Source: Bacillota bacterium (GTDB taxonomy: Bacteria > Bacillota > Clostridia > Christensenellales > Aristaeellaceae). Taken from it: DNA of 28,708 nt. The stretch is from positions 1 through 28,708 of the forward strand of contig JAEZJP010000182.1 of the NCBI GenBank assembly GCA_023415715.1, given 5' to 3'. Made by a program: the position numbers and the translations under genes. Below the pieces are notes generated by a model. It was not told the DNA's origin. It saw only the letters and a program-made list of their open reading frames with translations, and ran no database searches. Positions within the stretch are counted from its first letter, which is position 1. Each line of letters starts with the position of its first letter. This document shows positions 7,244-16,072 of the stretch, one piece after another.

Positions 7244-8386
7244 ATGAAAAAAAAACATCGGATGATTTCCTTCATAATAGCTGCTATCTTTATGAGCCTA
7301 TCCGGTCCGGCCCTTATGGAGAACATATCTGATTCTCATGATGTGAATGAGTCCACCAGCAGTGAAAGCTCCATATCTCCAGCTTCCTTCAGTTTCCATG
7401 AACCGATGCCGGGTGAAACAAATTATTGGACGCTGCCAATAGACATTAGAAATGAATCAGGCATTTGGGAAGTGATGATGCAGCCTATCACCGTAATAAA
7501 AGGGAATGAAAGGCAAGCCTATAAGCTTCGTTCCCAACCGGATAAGGAGGCCGGCCCTGTCGGCGAAGTAACATATACTTCCCAAGGCGTACGTGTGCTC
7601 GAAAAACTGGACAGCGGCTGGAGCCTGGTGGAAGCATACTCCAGCTCATTTTCAGGCAGCAAGGTAAAAGTGTGGGGTGAAATGGTACAGGGATACGTTG
7701 AAACAAAGCTTCTGGAAGAGAAAAAACCGTATTCCAAATACGGCCTGGTGATTGATAAGCTGACTCAGAGGATGTATGTTTTCACCGAAGGAAAGCTGCT
7801 TACAAGCCTGCTCATCTCCACAGGCTTGCCCAATGAAAAACAGCCGTACAATGAAACGCAGGCCGGGGAATATTTGATTGTAAGCAGGGTGGGGCAGTTT
7901 CCGGCCGAGAATTTGCTTTGTGATATGGGTTTACGGTTCAATAATGGCAACTACATTCATCAGGTACCTTATGTGATTGCAGCCGACGGCAGCAAATACT
8001 TCGAAAACACCGAACCCAAGCTTGGTTTCAAGGCAAGCCATGGCTGCGTTCGTGTACAGCGCAAGAAGAATCCTGATGGCGTCAATATGGCCTGGCTTTG
8101 GAAAAACCTTAAGGTAAATACGAAAGTACTCATTTGGGAGGATTACAAAGGCCGGCAGCTTCCCACACCAAGCGGTGACACGCCTTTATATTACAATCCG
8201 GATGGCGGAAAGTATTATCACAGCGTTGATAACTGCCCCGACGTACGGGCGAAGTACCTGCCCTTGACAGCCTTCACATATAGTGAACTGGAGAATCCTA
8301 ATTTTACTGATTTGATTCCGTGCGCAGCCTGTGCTCCGGCAATCAGGACCGCTCAAATTGAGGAGATCAACGCGGCGCACAGATAA
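7244..8386 (+). CDS. Secreted L,D-transpeptidase (YkuD domain) with SH3-like domain and C-terminal Cys motif
   Basis: The 380-residue exported enzyme should form or edit 3-3 peptidoglycan cross-links, or attach proteins to the wall. A signal peptide covers about residues 1-26. An SH3-like wall-binding domain spans about 80-157 and a YkuD catalytic domain about 165-298. The catalytic motif SHGCVRV has H266 and nucleophile C268, and H239 lies in NYIHQVPY. The final 65 residues form a small module starting YYNPDGGKYYHS with C331, C360 and C363; similar tails occur in Clostridia wall proteins, but its role is unknown to me. ATG 7244 is chosen because GGAGG lies 8 bases upstream and it opens the signal peptide; the in-frame ATG at 7217 lies inside the promoter. 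The convergent SH3 gene follows. Confidence 0.88.
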   Translation: MKKKHRMISFIIAAIFMSLSGPALMENISDSHDVNESTSSESSISPASFSFHEPMPGETNYWTLPIDIRNESGIWEVMMQPITVIKGNERQAYKLRSQPDKEAGPVGEVTYTSQGVRVLEKLDSGWSLVEAYSSSFSGSKVKVWGEMVQGYVETKLLEEKKPYSKYGLVIDKLTQRMYVFTEGKLLTSLLISTGLPNEKQPYNETQAGEYLIVSRVGQFPAENLLCDMGLRFNNGNYIHQVPYVIAADGSKYFENTEPKLGFKASHGCVRVQRKKNPDGVNMAWLWKNLKVNTKVLIWEDYKGRQLPTPSGDTPLYYNPDGGKYYHSVDNCPDVRAKYLPLTAFTYSELENPNFTDLIPCAACAPAIRTAQIEEINAAHR

Positions 8387-8428
8387 TCAACCACATCTGT
8401 TGTTTTCCTGGTTCTCTATAACCGCATG

Positions 8429-8467
8429 AAAAAAGGGCACCGCTTCGCACTTTGTGAAACGGTGCCC
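8429..8467 (-). terminator. Intrinsic terminator for the minus-strand SH3 protein gene
   Basis: GGGCACCG (8435-8442) pairs with CGGTGCCC (8460-8467), with a further 6-bp inner stem (TTCGCA/TGTGAA) across one mismatch. On the minus strand the stem is followed by six T residues (complement of 8429-8434), so it serves the gene ending at 8544. The plus-strand side has only TAATAAAT, so it would be a weaker stop for the transpeptidase gene. Confidence 0.75.
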
Positions 8468-8543
8468 TAATAAATATTGTTTAAAAGGTGCGCAAGTTCG
8501 AATATTTGGCTCTTATGGCCATCCGCATGGAAGAGCTGTGCGT

Positions 8544-9509
8544 TTAATATCCAATTGACAGATAGTCGGACATTATATATCCGTATTGATCGCCTGCCTT
8601 GACATAGTACCAGTTGCTGACGGTCTCGCCAAGTACAGTGACCACATCACCTTTATAGAGTTTTCCTGCGACCGCTCCACTAAGGGATGGTCCGAAGCGC
8701 AAGTTTACCCAGCTGCCTGCCTTTATGTTTTTCACAACCGCCGCCGGCTGTTTGGGCCGGACGCTGCCCGGATCAGTCCCCCGATACAGATAATCGGAAC
8801 TCATATAACCCGTCTGGCTGCCGACAGTGACCTTCACCCAATCTTCGTCAGGATCAGATTTACACAAAACTTTTGTGCCTGTGAAGTAAAGACCCAACGA
8901 ATTTGATCCTGCGGATGGAAGTTTTCTCAGATGGACCCGGTCTGAATTCCGGCCGTCAATAACAGCCGTCCCATAGTTTCCCGGCGTACTGGGAGATGAA
9001 CCGCCAACCGACAGATAGCCAGACATCATATATCCGTATAGACTGCCTACCTTGACATAGTACCAGTTGGTGACGGTCTCGCCAAGTACAGTGACCTTAT
9101 CACCTTTATAGCTTCTTCCTGAGACTGCTCCACGAAGGGAGGGTTCGTTGCGCAAGTTTACCCAACTGCCCGCCTTTATGTTACTCACCACCGCCGCCGG
9201 CTGTTTAGGCTTTATGCTTCCCGGCTCGGTCCCTTGATACAGATAATCGGAACTCATATAACCCGTCTGGCTGCCGATAGTAACCTTCACCCATGCTTCG
9301 TCAGGGTCAGATTCACACTGGACCTGCGTGCCTGTGAAATAAAGGCCCAACGAATTTGATCCTGTGGTTGCGCGCTCTCTTAGATGGACCCGGTCTGCAT
9401 TCTGGCCGTCAATAATAGCCGTCCCATAGTCAGCGGCAAGCGCCATGCCAATGTTCATGCTTGCCATCAAGGAACATAACAGAATCAACGCAATAATCTT
9501 CTTTTTCAT
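8544..9509 (-). CDS. Secreted protein with four SH3-like domains in two tandem copies
   Basis: The 321-residue product has a signal peptide (MKKKIIALILLCSLMAS to about residue 25, ending GMALAAD) followed only by SH3-like modules of the bacterial SH3b type, which bind cell-wall peptides. The protein is a duplication: residues 28-169 and 179-320 are nearly the same, each with one module around SNSLGLYFTGT...YMSSDYLY and a second around GSWVNLR...NWYYVK. A short SSPSTPG linker joins the copies. No catalytic domain is present, so it is a wall-binding or decoy protein rather than an enzyme. Start 9509 (ATG) has GGGAG 7-8 bases upstream and opens the signal peptide; the longer frame to 9548 is not needed. 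A strong terminator follows. Confidence 0.82.
   Translation of the reverse strand: MKKKIIALILLCSLMASMNIGMALAADYGTAIIDGQNADRVHLRERATTGSNSLGLYFTGTQVQCESDPDEAWVKVTIGSQTGYMSSDYLYQGTEPGSIKPKQPAAVVSNIKAGSWVNLRNEPSLRGAVSGRSYKGDKVTVLGETVTNWYYVKVGSLYGYMMSGYLSVGGSSPSTPGNYGTAVIDGRNSDRVHLRKLPSAGSNSLGLYFTGTKVLCKSDPDEDWVKVTVGSQTGYMSSDYLYRGTDPGSVRPKQPAAVVKNIKAGSWVNLRFGPSLSGAVAGKLYKGDVVTVLGETVSNWYYVKAGDQYGYIMSDYLSIGY
8550..8975 (-). repeat. Second (C-terminal) copy of the 453-bp-spaced SH3 duplication
   Basis: This covers codons 179-320 of the SH3 protein and is closely related to 9003-9428 at the DNA level. For example, the segment CTTGACATAGTACCAGTTG is in both, at about 8599 and 9052. The offset between copies is 453 bases, or 151 codons. 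Confidence 0.8.
9003..9428 (-). repeat. First (N-terminal) copy of the 453-bp-spaced SH3 duplication
   Basis: This covers codons 28-169 of the SH3 protein, paired with 8550-8975. Conservation at the DNA level, including synonymous positions, suggests a fairly recent tandem duplication. Confidence 0.8.
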
Positions 9510-9601
9510 GGTATACTCCCTTCCCCTTATCAAAACCAGCCTGTTCAAGACACCATTGACTTATCCGGATAAGCGCCGGCATCCTGACAATATATAGACG
9601 G

Positions 9602-9631
9602 GAAATACTGGTGATTTCTTGCCAGTATTTC
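9602..9631. promoter_or_regulatory. Perfect 10-bp inverted repeat (candidate operator)
   Basis: GAAATACTGG (9602-9611) and CCAGTATTTC (9622-9631) are separated by 10 bases. The arms lack a T tail of terminator type. The position between two divergent surface-protein genes suggests a regulator site, but no binding protein can be named. Confidence 0.4.
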
Positions 9632-9716
9632 TTGTAAAAAGTAAGGGCGGACACACGTTCTGATATTTATTAGACATTACAAAAAAATGACATTTTTCGT
9701 CATTCCTTGCTTTCCG

Positions 9717-9772
9717 GCGCCTGGTGATGTATGCTTACTTTGATGTGCGTGAAGACTCGCGGGCGCTTTTTT
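9717..9772 (+). terminator. Long-loop hairpin with T tract in the surface-protein leader (possible attenuator)
   Basis: GCGCCTG (9717-9723) can pair with CGGGCGC (9760-9766), with one G-U pair, around a 36-base loop, and is followed by six T residues (9767-9772). It lies 54 bases before the surface-protein start. The long loop makes it weaker than the other terminators here. It could be a leader attenuator or chance. Confidence 0.25.
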
Positions 9773-9825
9773 GGTGTACTTAAAAAGCGGCCTTTTCAGA
9801 ACAAAAGATGCCGGAGGAAATAGAT

Positions 9826-12800
9826 ATGAACGGCAGGCTCAGGTCTGTGATTGGATTCGCGCTGGCATGCGTCCTTGTGGCGGTGTCTGTGCCCGCTTTC
9901 GCGCTGCCCAACGGAACGGAGCTTATGACAGCGGGCAGCATAACATACAGCTCCGGAGCGGGCATCACCAGTGACAAATTTTTTAACGTGCATGCGTACA
10001 GCGGTCCTGTCGGCGGGTCACTGACTCCTGTTCCTACTGACTCCACTCACCTGAACTGTGACGGGTACGGCACCGGAATATGGGTGTATAACCCGGAATC
10101 CCAGGTATCATACCAGTTCGATATCAAGGCACAAAACGGGTTGTGCAGTTTTGTGCTGACAGACATTAACATGAGCAAGGTCAACGTAACGGAGGCCAAT
10201 TATTCAGGTGTGACGGTGGAGGGTTATCAGGGGAGTACCCTGGTCTGTTCCACCATACCTTTCAACAGCAGCGGTTTCGCTGCGAACACCAAATTTCCCA
10301 TCAATTTTGCCCCGTTTGCAGGTGTGCGCATCGATTCTTTCCGCATCAATTATGTAAAAGAGATCGGCACCGCCGCAAGCACATTCAATATTGCTTCTTT
10401 CACTGTGGCTGAAGCTTCTGCTTCGTCCCCCGCAGCCAGTGATACCAGGCTTCAATCCGGCGCAGTTAAGGGGCAGGCCGTATCAAGCCTGGGCACCGCC
10501 GCCGTCACGCCGCAATCAGCCGCGGCAGGATCGGTAACCATCACAAGGGCCCAGTCTGTGGACACGACGGGCATATCGCCTTATGTCACGCAGTTTGTGC
10601 CCGCAGCCGCCGGGGCTGCAGTCAAGGTAGTTAAGTATGCTTCCGGCGCGTCGTTTGCGAACTTCGCCACCGACCCGGCCTACGCGGGCCAGGCAGTGAG
10701 CAGCGGGGACCGCTTTGTGGTGCGGGTGACCTCCCAGGACCCAAACATAGTGCGGTATTACGTGATCAACGTCACCGTCACGGCCGAGGCCCTTGCCTCC
10801 GCCGCCGTTATAGTCCCCGCCCCCGTGGCGGGAGGCACGCCGGCTATCGCGGCGGATGTCACAGGCGGCGCAAACTTTACCGTGACGGGCCTAAACTGGA
10901 ACGGAACGATGACCGCGGGAGGGAAATTCAAGGCCGGGACAAGCTATACGGCCACTTTGACGCTGACCGCCAATGCCGGGTATACCTTCCCAGCCGGCTT
11001 TACCAATGTGACGGTGGCAGGTTCCTCCTCGGTGGGTTCCTTTTCGGTGAACGGAACGGGTACGGGCAACAGTGTCACCTGCTCCGTCACCTTCCCGGCA
11101 ACAGCGGCGCTTACCGTGACCGCCATCGAAATCACCGGACAGCCTAAGCTTTCCTACAAAGACGGGAATGCGCTGGATTTGAGCGGCATGGTGGTCACGC
11201 AGACGTACAACGACTACAGTCAGGGCACCGTGACCTTTACGGGCGGCACTGCGGCGAACTATACTGCCGACCCGCCAAACGGTTCCGCGCTAAGCCGGGC
11301 TGCCCATGACGGCCAGCCGGTGCTGATCACCTATACCGGGGTGACCCCCCATTTGACAGCGCAGACAGAAAACCTTCAAGTCGCGCCCTTGAGCACGGTG
11401 GCCACGCTGTCGGCCGCTGCCGTCAAGGGAGTGGCGGTGACAAGCCTGGGCACGCAAGGAAATGCGCCGGATACCGCTGTTAAGGGTTCGGTGACATTGA
11501 TAAGGGCCCAGGGCGTTGACATTACCGGGACAACGCCGTATATCACCTTGTTTACGCCCACGGACTCAAATGCTTCCGTGAAGGCTGTGAAGTACGCATC
11601 CGGCGATCCTTACGCTAACTTTGATACCGACGCGGCGTACGCCGGCCAGAAGGTTTCAGACGGGGACTGCTTCGTGGTCCGCGTTACGGCGGAAGACGGG
11701 GTGACGGTGTACTGGTATGCGGTAGACGTGACCGTCCTTCTGGAGGAGATCACCTCCGCAAGCCTCACCATCACCGCGCCTGCGGCGGGCGCGGCCCCGC
11801 AAAGCGCCGAAGACATCCCGGAGTTCGGGAGCTATACGGTGACAGGCCTTGCGTGGAATGAGGCGCTGACCCCGGGCGGTTATTTCAAGGCGGGTACCGC
11901 CTATACAGCTGCTGTGACCCTGGCGGCTAAGCCTGGGTATACGTTCCCGGAAGACTTTTCCGGCGTTTCGGTGCCTTCCGCCGCGAGCGTCGGCGGTGTG
12001 GCGGTTTTGGGGACGGGCGGAGGCAACAGCTTGACCCTTACGGTGTCCTTTGATGAAACCGAGGCGTTGGCCGTGGCAGCCATTGAGGTCACAACCCAGC
12101 CGAAGCTGGCCTATAAGGAAGGAAACGCGCTGGATCTTACCGGCATGGCGGTCAGGCGGACATACAACGACTGGACGGAAGATACCGTGACGTTTACGGA
12201 CGGCACAGCGTTGGATTTTTCTACCGATCCTGCCCATGGTGCTGTTTTGAGCCACGGTGATCACGACGGCCTGCCGGTAGCCGTCACCTATACGGCGGTA
12301 ACCCCGAACCTTACGGCGGATACTGACAGCCTGGCCGTGGCCTCCCTGAGCGCAGATTCCTCCCTGTTGGAAGCCCTCATCAAGGGGCAGGCGGCGGCAA
12401 GCCTTGGAACGCCGGGGGCTTCCCCGGATACTGCCATTGCAGGATCGGTGTCCCTCACAAGGGCCCAGTCCGTGGACACGGCGGGTGCGTCGCCCTATAT
12501 CACTTTGTTTACGCATACGGATGGATATGCTTCCGTGAAGGTGGTGAAGTATGCTTCCGGCGCGTCCCACGCAAACTTTGCTTCCGACCCGCCCTACGCG
12601 GACGAGGCGGTGAGCAGCGGGGACCGCTTTGTGGTCCGCGTGACGGCGGAGAACGGGACGAACGTGAGCTGGTATCAAATCGAAGCCACTGTCCTGTTGG
12701 ATCAGATCGCCTCTGTTTCTGTCACAATCCCTATCCCAACGGCGGGAGGTACGCCTGCTAACGCAGTGGATGCCTCATGGGGCGAAGGCTTTACCGTAAC

Positions 12801-15800
12801 GGGCCTTACCTGGAACGGGACGATGACAGCGGACGGCAAATTCAAGGCCGGCACCACATATACAGCCAGCCTGACGCTGTCTTCCAGCGCCGGGTACACT
12901 TTCCCGACGGGCTTTTCCAATGTGGCGGCAGCAGGTTCCTCCTCGGTGGGCTCCTATCTTACTTTAGGCACGGGCTCGGGCAACAATGTAAGCTGTGTCG
13001 TGTCCTTCCCGGCAACGGCGGCCCTTTATGTGACCGCCATCGAAGTCACCGGCCAGCCCGGGCTTTCGTACAAGCATGGGAACGCCCTGGATTTAAGCGG
13101 AATGGTGATCACGCAGACGTACAACGACACCACCCGGGACACCGTGACCTTTACGGGCGGCACAGCAACAAACTATACCGCAGAACCCGTAAACGGCGCG
13201 ATATTAAGCCATACCCTGAATGACGGCCAGCCTGTGCTGGTCACGTATACCGGGGTGACCCCCCATTTGTCGGCACAGACGGAAAACCTTCTGGTCGCGC
13301 CCCTTGGCACGGTGACTACGCTGTCGGCCGCTGCCGTCAAGGGGGTTGCGGTGGCAAGCCTGGGCGCACCCGGGGCTTCACCGGATAACGCAGTGCCGGG
13401 CTCGGTGACATTGACAAGGGCACAGGGCGCGGACATTACCGGGACAGCGCCATATATCACCTTGTTTACGCCCACGGACTCAAATGCTTCCGTAAAGGCT
13501 GTGAAGTACTCATCCGGCGATCCTTACACAAACTTTGATACCGATGCGGCGTACGCCGGCCAGAAGGTTTCAGACGGGGACCGCTTCTTGGTCCGTATGA
13601 CGGCGGAGGATGGGGTGACGGCAGGCTGGTATCAGATTGAAGCCACCGTCCTTCTGGAGGAGATCACCTCCGCAAGCCTCACCATCACCGCGCCTGCGGC
13701 GGGCGCGGCCCCGCAAAGCGCCGCGGAAATCCCGGGGGGCGGGAGCTATACGGTGACAGGCCTTGCGTGGAACGAGGCGCTGACCCCGGGCGGAAAATTT
13801 ACGGCGGGCACCTCCTACACGGCTGCTGTGACCTTGACCGCCAAGGCTGGATATACGTTCCCTGCGGGCTTTGCCGGTGTGACGGCGGCGGGCTCAGCTT
13901 CGGTGGGCTCTTATTTGGTAAACGGGACGGGCTCGGGTAACTGCGCAAACTTCGTCGTGTCCTTCCCGGAAACTGCGGCACTTTATGTGACCGCCATCGA
14001 GGTAACCGGCCAGCCGAAGCTTTCCTACAAGGATGGATACACGCTGGACCTAAATGGCATGGCGGTCAGGCAGACATACAACGACTTTACCCAGGATACC
14101 ATTACATTTACGGACGGTACGGCAGCGGATTATACTGCCGACCCGTCAAACGGCTCTGCGCTGAGCCGGGCTGCCCATGACGGCCGGCCTGTGACCGTCA
14201 CCTATACCGGGGTGACCCCGAACCTCATGGCGCAGACGGATGACCTGACCGTGGCCGCCCTGAGCATAAACGCCTCCCTGGCTTCCGCCGTTATCAAGGG
14301 GCAGAGCGCCACAGGGTTCGCCATGGCCTCCTCACCGAAGGCCGCTGCGGAAACGGCGGTGACGCTGCCCTATACCGCTGCCGAGGACACCGCGGGCCTC
14401 ACGCCGTATGAAACGGCATTTGCGGCAGAGGATGCATTCGCGGCCGTGAAAGCGGTGAAATACGCTTCCGGCACTTCCTATGCAAACTTTGACACGGACG
14501 CGTCTTATGCCGGCCAGAAGGTTTCGGATGGGGACCGCTTTGTGGTGCGGGTCACGGCGGAGGATGGCGTGACCGCCCGTTACTGCGTGTTTGCCGTTAC
14601 CATCCAGTATTCAGATCTGAACGCCGTGACGGTTGCCATCACGACGCCCGTTGCGGGAGGATCGCCGCAAAACGCCGGGGACACTTTAGGGAGCGCCGGC
14701 TTTTCAGTGACGGGCCTCACGTGGAACGAAGTGCTGACCCCAGGCGGAAAATTCAAGGCCGGTACCGCCTATACGGCCAGCCTGACGCTGACCGCCGACG
14801 CCGGGTACACTTTCCCGGCGGGCTTCACGGGCGTCATTGTTTCCGGTGCTTCGTCGGTGGATACCTATGCGGTGACCGGCACGGGCTCAGGCAACAGCGC
14901 AAGCTGCGTTGCGGTCTTCCCGGAAACGGCCGCACTGACGACCGCCCTGCTCACGGTGGACACCCAGCCGGCAAAGCTTGAATATCGGGAGAGCGATGCC
15001 CTGGAGTTAAGCGGTCTTAAGGTAAAAAGGACGTACAACGACGGGACAGAGGATACCGTGGCCTTTACGGACGGCAACGCGGCAGGCTTTGAGGTAAGTC
15101 CCGTCCATGGCACGGTTCTTAACCGTGATACCCATAATGGCTATGGCGTGAAGATCACGGAAACTGCCTCCGGCAGCTTTGCGTATACGGCGGCCCTTTC
15201 GGTGATGCCGCCCCTGGTCCCCGATTCGCAGCTTCAGGAAACAACCACCTCCGGCACGACCATCATGGCAGAGGGAAGCTTTTCTGACGGCGCGCAGCTT
15301 GTGGTGACACCCATCGGGGAGGTGGATATAGGATACGAGGCGCTGACCGATTACCTGGATGGAAGGCAGGCGCTATCCGCCTTTGAAGTCAAAATCATGC
15401 CGGAGGGCTTCTACGAAATGCCCGTAACACTATCCTTTGCGGTGGACAGCGCCTACAACGGATACACCCTCTACATTTTCCACAGGCTGCTCAGTGGCAG
15501 TGTGGAGCTTTTTACGCCCACGGTGCAAAACGGTATCGCCGTGATCACTGTCACATCGCTTTCGCCCTTCCTGCTGGCCGTGGACCCCGTTATCGAAATC
15601 ACCGACCAGCCCCAGGATGCCACCATTTATGTGGGGCAGGCGGCGTCGTTCACCGTGGCCGCCCAGGGCGTTATGCCCCTTGCCTACCAGTGGCAAAACC
15701 GTTTGAGCGGCGCGCAAGACTGGCAGGATATTCCTTCGTCTACCGATGCGAGCCACTTGACCGGCGCCGCGAACCTGAGCCATGACGGGAGCCAGTACCG

Positions 15801-15978
15801 GGTAAGGATCACCGACGGGCTGGGCCGAAGCGTATATTCCGACGCGGCAACGCTGACGGTGCTGCAAAAGCCCGCCCCGGACACAGGGGACCATTCCAAT
15901 CCCGTGCTGTACGCACTGATGACGGTATTCCTGGCAGCCGGCGCGGCCCTGCTCTTGAAAAAGCGCCGTAAAGCCTGA
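9826..15978 (+). CDS. Giant wall-anchored surface protein with five repeats of Ig-like modules
   Basis: The 2050-residue protein is likely an adhesin or surface-coat protein. It has a signal peptide (residues 1-26, ending PAFA), then a unique N-terminal domain (about 27-200), then five units of about 319 residues starting near 206, 525, 844, 1163 and 1482. Each unit has three modules: one with KGxAxxSLG and VKYASG; one with FTVTGLxWN and GYTFPAGF; and one with LDLSGMVVTQTYND that resembles the group 3 bacterial Ig-like domain (Big_3). A unique region (about 1800-1915), one more Ig-like domain (1919-2016) and a sorting signal follow: APDTGD near 2017, a hydrophobic helix from 2026, and KKRRKA. 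ATG 9826 has GGAGG 9 bases upstream; the ATG at 9808 lies before that site. No sortase gene is in the window. The ligand is unknown. Confidence 0.85.
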   Translation: MNGRLRSVIGFALACVLVAVSVPAFALPNGTELMTAGSITYSSGAGITSDKFFNVHAYSGPVGGSLTPVPTDSTHLNCDGYGTGIWVYNPESQVSYQFDIKAQNGLCSFVLTDINMSKVNVTEANYSGVTVEGYQGSTLVCSTIPFNSSGFAANTKFPINFAPFAGVRIDSFRINYVKEIGTAASTFNIASFTVAEASASSPAASDTRLQSGAVKGQAVSSLGTAAVTPQSAAAGSVTITRAQSVDTTGISPYVTQFVPAAAGAAVKVVKYASGASFANFATDPAYAGQAVSSGDRFVVRVTSQDPNIVRYYVINVTVTAEALASAAVIVPAPVAGGTPAIAADVTGGANFTVTGLNWNGTMTAGGKFKAGTSYTATLTLTANAGYTFPAGFTNVTVAGSSSVGSFSVNGTGTGNSVTCSVTFPATAALTVTAIEITGQPKLSYKDGNALDLSGMVVTQTYNDYSQGTVTFTGGTAANYTADPPNGSALSRAAHDGQPVLITYTGVTPHLTAQTENLQVAPLSTVATLSAAAVKGVAVTSLGTQGNAPDTAVKGSVTLIRAQGVDITGTTPYITLFTPTDSNASVKAVKYASGDPYANFDTDAAYAGQKVSDGDCFVVRVTAEDGVTVYWYAVDVTVLLEEITSASLTITAPAAGAAPQSAEDIPEFGSYTVTGLAWNEALTPGGYFKAGTAYTAAVTLAAKPGYTFPEDFSGVSVPSAASVGGVAVLGTGGGNSLTLTVSFDETEALAVAAIEVTTQPKLAYKEGNALDLTGMAVRRTYNDWTEDTVTFTDGTALDFSTDPAHGAVLSHGDHDGLPVAVTYTAVTPNLTADTDSLAVASLSADSSLLEALIKGQAAASLGTPGASPDTAIAGSVSLTRAQSVDTAGASPYITLFTHTDGYASVKVVKYASGASHANFASDPPYADEAVSSGDRFVVRVTAENGTNVSWYQIEATVLLDQIASVSVTIPIPTAGGTPANAVDASWGEGFTVTGLTWNGTMTADGKFKAGTTYTASLTLSSSAGYTFPTGFSNVAAAGSSSVGSYLTLGTGSGNNVSCVVSFPATAALYVTAIEVTGQPGLSYKHGNALDLSGMVITQTYNDTTRDTVTFTGGTATNYTAEPVNGAILSHTLNDGQPVLVTYTGVTPHLSAQTENLLVAPLGTVTTLSAAAVKGVAVASLGAPGASPDNAVPGSVTLTRAQGADITGTAPYITLFTPTDSNASVKAVKYSSGDPYTNFDTDAAYAGQKVSDGDRFLVRMTAEDGVTAGWYQIEATVLLEEITSASLTITAPAAGAAPQSAAEIPGGGSYTVTGLAWNEALTPGGKFTAGTSYTAAVTLTAKAGYTFPAGFAGVTAAGSASVGSYLVNGTGSGNCANFVVSFPETAALYVTAIEVTGQPKLSYKDGYTLDLNGMAVRQTYNDFTQDTITFTDGTAADYTADPSNGSALSRAAHDGRPVTVTYTGVTPNLMAQTDDLTVAALSINASLASAVIKGQSATGFAMASSPKAAAETAVTLPYTAAEDTAGLTPYETAFAAEDAFAAVKAVKYASGTSYANFDTDASYAGQKVSDGDRFVVRVTAEDGVTARYCVFAVTIQYSDLNAVTVAITTPVAGGSPQNAGDTLGSAGFSVTGLTWNEVLTPGGKFKAGTAYTASLTLTADAGYTFPAGFTGVIVSGASSVDTYAVTGTGSGNSASCVAVFPETAALTTALLTVDTQPAKLEYRESDALELSGLKVKRTYNDGTEDTVAFTDGNAAGFEVSPVHGTVLNRDTHNGYGVKITETASGSFAYTAALSVMPPLVPDSQLQETTTSGTTIMAEGSFSDGAQLVVTPIGEVDIGYEALTDYLDGRQALSAFEVKIMPEGFYEMPVTLSFAVDSAYNGYTLYIFHRLLSGSVELFTPTVQNGIAVITVTSLSPFLLAVDPVIEITDQPQDATIYVGQAASFTVAAQGVMPLAYQWQNRLSGAQDWQDIPSSTDASHLTGAANLSHDGSQYRVRITDGLGRSVYSDAATLTVLQKPAPDTGDHSNPVLYALMTVFLAAGAALLLKKRRKA
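10441..15207 (+). repeat. Five tandem repeats of about 957 bp within the surface-protein gene
   Basis: Unit starts are near 10441, 11398, 12355, 13312 and 14269, so the period is 957 bases (319 codons). Copies 1 and 3 resemble each other most, as do copies 2 and 4, at an offset of 1914 bases. One exact match of 79 bases is visible between 11731-11809 and 13645-13723. Copy 5 is the most diverged, especially in its last module. Confidence 0.85.
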
Positions 15979-16038
15979 CATGATGCGGAACGGGCGTGAG
16001 AACCGCAAGAGAATCCGGGACGAACAATCGAAATCCAA

Positions 16039-16072
16039 AGGGGGCTGTCATCCGACAGCCCCTTCATTTTTA
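16039..16072 (+). terminator. Intrinsic terminator after the surface-protein gene
   Basis: GGGGCTGTC (16041-16049) and GACAGCCCC (16054-16062) form a perfect 9-bp stem with a 4-base loop, followed by TTCATTTTTATT. It starts about 60 bases after the stop codon. Confidence 0.85.

Larger units (their letters stand above)
9510..9825. other. Divergent intergenic region between the SH3 protein and the giant surface protein
   Basis: These 316 bases contain no gene. They hold a perfect 14-bp palindrome CTTATCCGGATAAG (9560-9573), a perfect 10-bp inverted repeat GAAATACTGG/CCAGTATTTC (9602-9611 and 9622-9631), a small repeat AATGAC/GTCATT (9686-9691 and 9699-9704) and a long-loop hairpin GCGCCTG/CGGGCGC followed by TTTTTT (9717-9772). 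Both flanking genes must be driven from here. I could not fix a convincing promoter for either; TTGCTT-17-TATGCT at 9707-9735 is a weak candidate for the plus strand. Confidence 0.6.

Noticed and set aside
9700..9780. Riboswitch in the leader of the surface protein
   Set aside because: I looked for cyclic-di-GMP, glycine and other conserved cores and saw none. Only a weak long-loop hairpin with a T tract is present.
11656..12678. 340-codon open frame on the minus strand inside the surface-protein gene
   Set aside because: It lies antisense to a GC-rich repeat gene, its peptide is Arg/Gly/His-rich with no domain, and similar antisense frames arise from the codon bias of the repeats.
10441..15207. 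CRISPR-like repeat array
   Set aside because: The repeats are 957-bp coding units in one continuous frame, not short repeats separated by unique spacers.
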